Source: Grammothele lineata (taxonomy: Eukaryota > Basidiomycota > Agaricomycetes > Polyporales > Polyporaceae). From it: a DNA stretch of 64,000 bases. The stretch is from positions 124,001 to 188,000 of the forward strand of contig NDFF03000327.1 in assembly GCA_002150815.3 (NCBI GenBank), in the 5' to 3' direction. The notes below the pieces were generated by a model that was not told the origin of the DNA, did not search any database, and saw only the letters and a list, made by a program, of their open reading frames with translations. Within the stretch, counting starts at the first letter, position 1. Every line of letters starts with the position of its first letter. Below, in pieces: positions 58,411-64,000 of the stretch. A program made the translations under genes and the position numbers.

Positions 58411-59758
58411 ATGTAAGTATGGCGCCGGGCCATCCGCACTCTCTACTAGTTCACATACGTGAACGCGCGGAGCCGCGGAGGGATAAGCACTGCTCAGCTC
58501 GTACGCGCGAACAGTGTTCGAACAGAGGCCAACTCTCCAACCTTAGTACCGCAACAATCGCGCGTCAGACCTCGCGAACGCGAACCTTGCACCGCATCCC
58601 TAGCTCATCGTCGCCCCGAGCGCAGGGAAGACGAACAACCGCGACAGCAGCGTGCGCAGCGCGCGCGCACGTCCTCCGAGAAGAAGCCCTCGTACCTAGA
58701 GAGAAGCCTTGTCACGCCCGACTCACTCACTCACCCAATCGACGGGCCTAGATCTCGGGCGTAACCACGGACGGCGTCGCAGCGACGTCGTGCGGCTAGT
58801 AGCTAGTTAGCTAGAGTCTGAAAGCTTGATTCTTGAAGGCTGTTGCTTCCTCGCGCGCACGCGCGCGCGAGAAAAAACATTGACAGACCGGCCGGGTCCC
58901 CGGAGAAGCGCGCTCGTGCTCGCGAGCGCGTCGTCGTCATTGTTGTTGTCATCGCGGTCCTTACTGTACCTTTTTTCACAGCTTACTCTTGTGCGCACGA
59001 ACGCGTCTATCTCACGAAGAGAAGACGGAAGAGATTGAAGATGAGATGATGCGGCGGTATATTCGTGAGAGATGTGTGTACTACGTGCGATGCGGGGCGG
59101 GGCGGACGGGATGGGATAGATAGGCTGTAAACAGAGCGATGCGGGGCGACCGGGGGAAGGGTAAGCAAGGGTAGCTACGTAGGTAAGTATGCTAGGCTAG
59201 ACGGGACCGCGGCACGCGCGGGTAGAGGCAAGGGGCGGGATGGGGCGGGTAGAGCAGGGGAGGATGTCTGGCACTATGTGGCGGGCGCGCGGGGGCGTCC
59301 TGGGGGTAAGAGTAAGTAAGCAAAGGTGCGAGCGATCGAGCGGGGTCAGGGCCGGGGCCAGGGGGCGGGGTCGCGCAGGGGAGAACGAGAAGGGAAGGGG
59401 AGAGCCGGGGACCAACGATGAGTAAAGATACAGTGCTGGGAGCTGGGAGGCGAGCGGGTGATCCAAATAGTACACATGAGGAGGTGCTGGCATAGGGCGG
59501 GCGTCGACGCGGGCAGCAGCGGAATCTGGGACGCGAGGCGGGCGAGGCGAAGGGCGTTGCGAGCGGGAGAGGGAAGAGAGGACGATGACAGGCGGGCGCG
59601 GCCGGGCGCCGGGGCTGAGAAAGATACTTTTTCAGCGACCCGCACCAGACGACTAGAGACCCCCCGAGCGCGCGGCGGGCCCGCGCGGTGTCATCGCCCC
59701 GGAGCCGAAGAGGGAGGAAAGGACGAGTCTATGACATAGGGAGGGAGGGAGAGCGCGA

Positions 59759-61097
59759 TCATTGCTGCGAGCCGACCATGACCTTGAGGACCATCTGGCC
59801 CTCGTCGTCGCGGCCCTTGGCGAGGAGCTCGAACGCACGCGCGGTGTCCTTGAGGTCGAAGCGGTGCGTGATGATCTTCTCGATGTTGGGCAGCTTGCCC
59901 TCCGCGAGCAGCGCGAGCGCGGTGGGGTACGTGTGCGCGTAGCGGAACGAGCCGTGGATGTCGACCTCGCGGAGCGCGGCCGCAGAAAGGGGGAGCGTGA
60001 CGTTGCGGGAGCCCATGCCGACGAGCATGACCTTGCCCCCGGTGACCGCGGCGTGCACGGACATCTGGATGCACGGCTCGGCCCCGGTGCACTCGAAGAC
60101 GACGTCGGCGCCGTCGGGCATGTCGAACTCGGCGAGCGCGGCGGTGATGTTCTCCTTTGCGCGGCGGAGCTGGTCCTCGGTCGTCTTCGCCTTCTCGCCG
60201 GAGACGGGGAGACAGTGCACCTGCTGCGCGAAGCCGTTCTCGAGCGCGAAGTTAAGGCGGTCCTGGTTGATGTCGATCGCGACGACGCGGGTCGCGCCGT
60301 AGGACTTGGCGAGCGCGCAGGCGAGCAGGCCGATCGCGCCAACGCCGAAGACGAGAACGGTTGAGCGTGATGAGGGCGTGAGCTCTGCTCGGCGGGCGGC
60401 GTGGAGGAGGACGGAGAGGGGCTCAGCGAGCGCGGCTTGCTCGAAGGTGCAGTTGTCGGGTAGTCTGTATCATAGGCGCCAATATAAGTGAATTTGATCG
60501 CCACGTGGGAAGATTGTGGGGAAAGGAGAGCTGCAGCGCGAAGAATCGCGAGAGGAGGTGGGGGTACGAGAACAGTGGAAGGAAAGGATACTCACGGGTG
60601 GAGGACGTGCGCGGGGTGGTTCATGCGCTCCTGGAGGGTGCCGTCTGCATGGGGGAAGGTCTTTGCGGAACTGCAGAAGCGCATGTTCTTGCAGAGGTTG
60701 TAGCGGCCCTTGGCGCAGTAGGAGCAGTTGTTGCACATGATACCTGCCTCGATCGCGACGCGCTGGCCGACGACGAGGTTCTTGACACCGGGGCCAACGG
60801 CGGTGATGACGCCTGCAGCTTCGTGGCCGAGGACGAGGGGCGCCTGGACGACGAAGTCGCCGTTGCGGCCGTGGGCGTAGTAGTGGACTGGAGAGGGGCA
60901 AGGCGGGTGAGTTACGGAAGAAGTAGCGGAGGAAGCGGCGCGAGAAGCTCACGATCGCTGCCACAGAGGCCGGTGGCCATTACGGCGACTTGGGCCTGGC
61001 CCTGGTGTGGGGGCCAGAGGGTGCGCTCCTCGTAGTGGAGGTCCTTCGCACCATGGAGGACGGCTGCGTGGTGGGTGGGGAGGGCGATGGGAGACAT
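59759..61097 (-). CDS. Zinc-dependent polyol (sorbitol/xylitol-type) dehydrogenase, MDR family
   Basis: A cytosolic NAD(P)-dependent alcohol dehydrogenase of the medium-chain family. Exon 1 ends in the codon after CGSD and continues LHYYAHGRNGDFVVQAPLVL, GHEAAGVITAVG (catalytic zinc: the Cys of LCGSD, and His-Glu of GHE). The structural zinc cysteines are in CNNCSYCAKGRYNLC. The cofactor loop is VLVFGVGAIGLLACALAKS, followed by VVAIDINQDRL, whose Asp suggests NAD preference. Later motifs are GADVVFECTGAEPCIQ, GGKVMLVGMGS and IHGSFRYAHTYPTAL. The protein ends VMVGSQQ. The LHYY and GRYNLC motifs fit the sorbitol/L-arabinitol/xylitol dehydrogenase branch. TATAAA at 61167-61172 (minus strand) is about 70 bases upstream. 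It is divergent from the KduD-like gene. Confidence 0.92.
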
Positions 61098-61829
61098 TGT
61101 GAGCTTGGGAGGGGGTGCGGGAGAGGAGGGCGGCTTACGGAAAAAGTGAGGAGAAGACGAGGAGCCTTTATAGCGGGAAGACGGGGAGTCTCGTGAGGGA
61201 CAGTTGAATCGCAGGCGTGGCCTGGCAGTCGCTTCGAGGGAGAGGGAGGGGCCGGTCCGACTCGTCCGCCCTCCCCCGCTGCGTGATCGCCTCGCTGCTT
61301 AGTCAGCAGGACCCTGTCCGTGCGGCAGCTTCTGCGTTCTTGGGCGTCTGAGCACTGTTGGGGCCAGCACGCGTCGGCAGGACGAGATGGCCAGTCCGTG
61401 GACCCGCTTCGGTGCAGACTCTCCTCTGTCCTTCTGCGCCTTATCGGGTCTCCCACCCGCCAGCCGCTCTCAGCCCCGTCTCCGTCCCCGCACGGCCCTC
61501 CTCGCTCTCCAGAGTCCGAGCCCTTTCTCTCCCAGACTCCGCCACCGCCCATTCTTTTTCCCGTCGGCGCCTCGTCCTCCCGCTCCAAATCCGGCCTTCG
61601 GCAGCGCCATCCGGCTCACCGCGCCGGTCCTCCGATCCGGGGAAACAGCCGATCCTGGGGCGACCCCGCCTGCCCGATCTGGCTGCCCTCTCTCCTCCTC
61701 CCCGCCGACGCACGCAGCATAAAGTCCCTCGTCGCCCGCAATGCCAGCCATCGTCTCGCCGACGCGTGCATCGACGCAGTCCCCGTCACACTCGTCGCGA
61801 CAGACAGCCCCCGAACGACCGCTGCGACC
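61098..61829. promoter_or_regulatory. Divergent promoter region between polyol dehydrogenase and KduD-like gene
   Basis: 732 bases between the two start codons. TATAAA for the minus-strand gene lies at 61167-61172; an AGCATAAAG motif at about 61716-61724 may serve the plus-strand gene. Long frames through this stretch are Pro/Ser/Arg-rich and not supported as coding. Confidence 0.5.
61167..61172 (-). promoter_or_regulatory. TATA box of the polyol dehydrogenase gene
   Basis: TATAAA on the minus strand about 70 bases before ATG 61097. Confidence 0.45.
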
Positions 61830-63843
61830 ATGGACCCAACGCCTGCCGTTTCCGCTTCTCAGCTCTTCTCGCTCTCCGGCCAAAACGCGCTCATCACAGG
61901 TGCTACTCGTGGTATGTCTCCGAACCTTGATTCCCTCGCGTACCCCCGCCCTCACCTCCCCTCCCTCCCCTCCCCCCTCTTTTTCACCCCTGCCCCCTTC
62001 TCATCAGGCATCGGGGCCGCGTGCGCCATCGCCCTTGCCGAGGCGGGTGCCAACATCTGTCTCGTCCGCCGCCCAGGCTCCACCAACGACGAGACCGCCA
62101 ACGCGATTGCCGCCACCGGCCGCACAGTCAAGTTCGTCGAATGCGACCTCGCCGACCTCGAAGGCGTCAAGGGCGTCTTTCAGAAGGCGCTCGACGCCAT
62201 GGGAGGCGAGATCCACATCCTCGTCAACTGCGCCGGCATCCAGCGGAGATCCCCGGCAGTCCAGTTTCCCGAGTCTGACTGGGACGACGTGAGTCTGCCT
62301 TTTCTTGTCATTTCGTGTCGTCTCGTGTCGTTTCGCGGCGATTTCTGCCTTTCGCCCCTTTCCGTCCAACGCCCGTTTCGGTTTCGGTTTGGAGTGGTTT
62401 CCTGGCCTCGCGCGCGGCTTCTTGCTGACTACCGCTCTTCTCCGCTGTTTCCACGCCTCCTCCAACATGTTCCTTTTCGGCCAACGCGCATCTCTCATCA
62501 TCCTCCAAACACTCTCAATCATCCGAACGCTCGGTACCTCTCGGCTTATCGGGCACTCCTTCACCCCATTCGTACCTGCCCTGGCAATACGCGTCGCGGA
62601 CCTCCATTCTCCCTTCCTCCTCACGTGTCACGCCTTGGTGCGTGCTGGGAACGACGCCGTTCATGTGCCGCCCCTCGATACGTCACCTGCGCACACTCTA
62701 CTTTCGTACCCGGCGCCGTGGCACTCGCGTTCGTTCGCTCTGAACCGCCTCTCTCGTCTCTTATCGCCGTCGTTCGCGCAACGACATTCGCTCTGGGTTC
62801 TCGACGCTGGTCACCCCACCTCCCGTCGCGCCCCCCGTCGCGCGCACATCACCGCGATGGACGCTTTACATGCTCGTCGTTGCCTATCGCGAACGCATCT
62901 CCCCCGAAACGCGCTATGTCTGCGCTCCGACTTCGCGCTCCTTCCCAATTCTAAACGCCGCCCGCGCGTCGCGGCCTCGCCGTGCGCCGCGCGACGACTC
63001 TGCGCTGCGCTGCGCGGGGTGATACGCCGTTCCCCGTTTGTACGCACTGCGCATCGTCCTCGCGCGAACCGGCACGCACGTCATACCGCGGCGCTCCCAC
63101 ATTTCGCGCGCGCGTCCTCCTTCTCTCTCCCTCTTGCACGCGCGCGCGCGCCCGGCGGTCCTTCCTTCCCCGTCCTTCCCCTTCGCTGATCACCGATCGC
63201 GGATCGCCTCGCGTCTCTCCCTCTCGCCGTCTTCGCGGGGGCGTTGTGTCGACTACACCTGGCCACGCCCGACGTCACCTGCCCCCTCCCTTCCACGTTC
63301 TCGCCCCGCATATGGACGTGTGCGCCGATCGTCGCTGTCCTTCGCTCACTCGCCCACCCCTCTCGCGTCCCGCGCTTCGTACGTACATACGCCGTTACAC
63401 AAACACACCAAACACGCCGACGCCCACCTGGGGTGTGGCCGACCTCCCGTCGTCGCTGCGCGTCCGAACTATCGCCGTCGTCCCGCGACCGAATGAACGC
63501 GCACATCTCCTCACTCCTATCTCTCTCGCTCGCTTGTTCTCCCGCGCTCGCGTATTTCCCGTTCATTTCCCCTGTTACTGGATACACGTCCCACACCTTC
63601 GATCCCTTTCTCGTCCGTATTCGTCCTTCTCACCCCCGCTTCCCCCGCACCGCGCGTCGTACGACCTGCAACATGCCGCTCATCCCATTGTCGTTGTTGT
63701 TGCCGTTGCTGCTGCGTTGACGTCGACAGGTCCTGAACGTGAACCTCAAGTCCGTCTGGCTGCTCTCGCAGGCCGCAGGCCAGCACATGGTGCCGCGCCG
63801 CCGCGGGAAGATCATCAACTTCTGCTCGCTGCTCACGTTCCAG
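61830..63843 (+). CDS. KduD-like short-chain dehydrogenase (2-deoxy-D-gluconate 3-dehydrogenase type), 3' partial
   Basis: Exons 61830-61911, 62008-62288 and 63730-63843 join in phase; the gene continues past the last donor at 63844 and out of the window. Motifs: FSLSGQNALITGATRGIGAA (cofactor loop across intron 1), VKFVECDLADLEGVKGVF, ILVNCAGIQRRSPAVQFPES (the NAG-type motif with the IQRRSP extension typical of KduD relatives), DWDDVLNVNLKSVWLLSQAA, then GKIINFCSLLTFQ with the catalytic Ser. The catalytic Tyr and Lys lie beyond the window. The family oxidises keto-deoxy sugar acids from pectin or related polymers; the exact substrate is inferred only. Intron 2 (62289-63729) is 1,441 nt, far longer than any other intron in this window. 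Confidence 0.88.
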
Positions 63844-64000
63844 GTACGCCCGTGCCTCCCCCACGCACCTCTCTCCAACTCTCCATTCCTCGGTCTCCCG
63901 TCGTCACCCCCGCTGACAATAGACTCTTCCTTTTGTCCCTTCCCCCTCCCCTTCCTTCCACCTCCGACCTTCCATCTCCCCGTTTCTCGCTCCCCACTCC

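Larger units (their letters stand above)
50942..59758. other. 8.8 kb stretch without a supportable gene
   Basis: Frames here are short, overlap in all six frames and show no domain, no matched intron pattern and no reverse transcriptase, integrase or transposase motif that I can see. A weak exon-like frame at 52315-52557 (RIRPDYPGPVRYTPRVPDTE, DAGGFRGILPRFEG) is the best candidate fragment. The region contains a repeated 39-bp unit (58119-58157, 58372-58410), a 12-bp-stem hairpin (56770-56807), alternating CG runs near 58852-58872 and a G-rich strand after 59090. Confidence 0.45.

Noticed and set aside
61320..62954. 544-codon open frame on the plus strand
   Set aside because: It covers the promoter, exons 1-2 and part of the long intron of the KduD-like gene. 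Only the exon parts look like protein; the rest is Pro/Ser/Arg-rich.
62305..63189. 294-codon frame inside the long intron
   Set aside because: Arg/Ala/Ser-rich composition, no domain, and no start or splice context. A nested gene is not supported.
1..64000. tRNA, rRNA, CRISPR or retrotransposon domains
   Set aside because: I looked for tRNA A and B boxes (GGTTCGA-type), regularly spaced repeats, reverse transcriptase YxDD and integrase or transposase motifs, and found none convincing. A covariance-model and translated search would be decisive.

Overview
This window is nuclear DNA of a filamentous basidiomycete, probably a wood-decay agaricomycete (inference). It has GC-rich coding sequence and genes split by many 45-80 bp GT-AG introns. 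The protein types are common in that group: a 'macrofage activating glycoprotein'-like secreted protein, CmcJ/asaB-like oxygenases, a DUF4246 protein, Ecm4-type glutathione transferases and divergent F-box proteins. I found no bacterial operon logic, CRISPR array, rRNA or tRNA. Exon joins were made by eye from GT-AG sites, phase and protein-family continuity. No search was run.

Layout. 1-860: 3' part of a ubiquitin-like protein, Get5-like. 3095-6073: OPT-family transporter with 13 exons, one only 9 nt long. 7228-8756: secreted, probably GPI-anchored protein. 9185-17389: an accessory block with two inverted CmcJ/asaB-like genes flanking a DUF4246 gene and an Ecm4/Xi-class glutathione transferase. 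17893-19505: F-box-like protein. 20064-23100: large RRM-like protein with SUMO-interaction-like motifs at both ends. 24940-26054 (minus): single-pass membrane protein. 29722-32139: malic enzyme. 32640-34364: a disturbed stretch with frameshifted coding remnants, an orphan first exon of a Ure2p-type glutathione transferase, and a short unknown gene. 34883-37682 (minus): SH3-PX-BAR sorting nexin. 38045-38455: MITE-like inverted-repeat element. 38606-39742 (minus): aldo-keto reductase. 40483-43067 (minus): secreted S41-type peptidase. 43891-45372 (minus): DNA primase small subunit. 46005-47768: F-box protein. 48159-49431: short-chain dehydrogenase, tail to tail with a second Ecm4-type transferase (49503-50886, minus). 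50887-59758: about 8.9 kb in which I see no supportable gene. 59759-61097 (minus): zinc polyol dehydrogenase. 61830-end: 5' part of a KduD-like dehydrogenase with a 1.44 kb intron.

How the genes work together. Housekeeping genes (primase, sorting nexin, malic enzyme, Get5-like) are mixed with detoxification and redox genes: two glutathionyl-hydroquinone reductase-type transferases, a relic of a third class, an aldo-keto reductase, two short-chain dehydrogenases and two CmcJ-like proteins. This looks like a xenobiotic or lignin-derived aromatic detoxification repertoire expanded by local duplication. The last two genes are divergent and could form a small polyol/sugar-acid module. I did not find a clearly new multi-gene system. 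The most unusual items are the 9-nt microexon, the orphan transferase exon, the terminal SIM-like motif pair, the MITE-like element, the shortened malic enzyme N-terminus and the very long intron.
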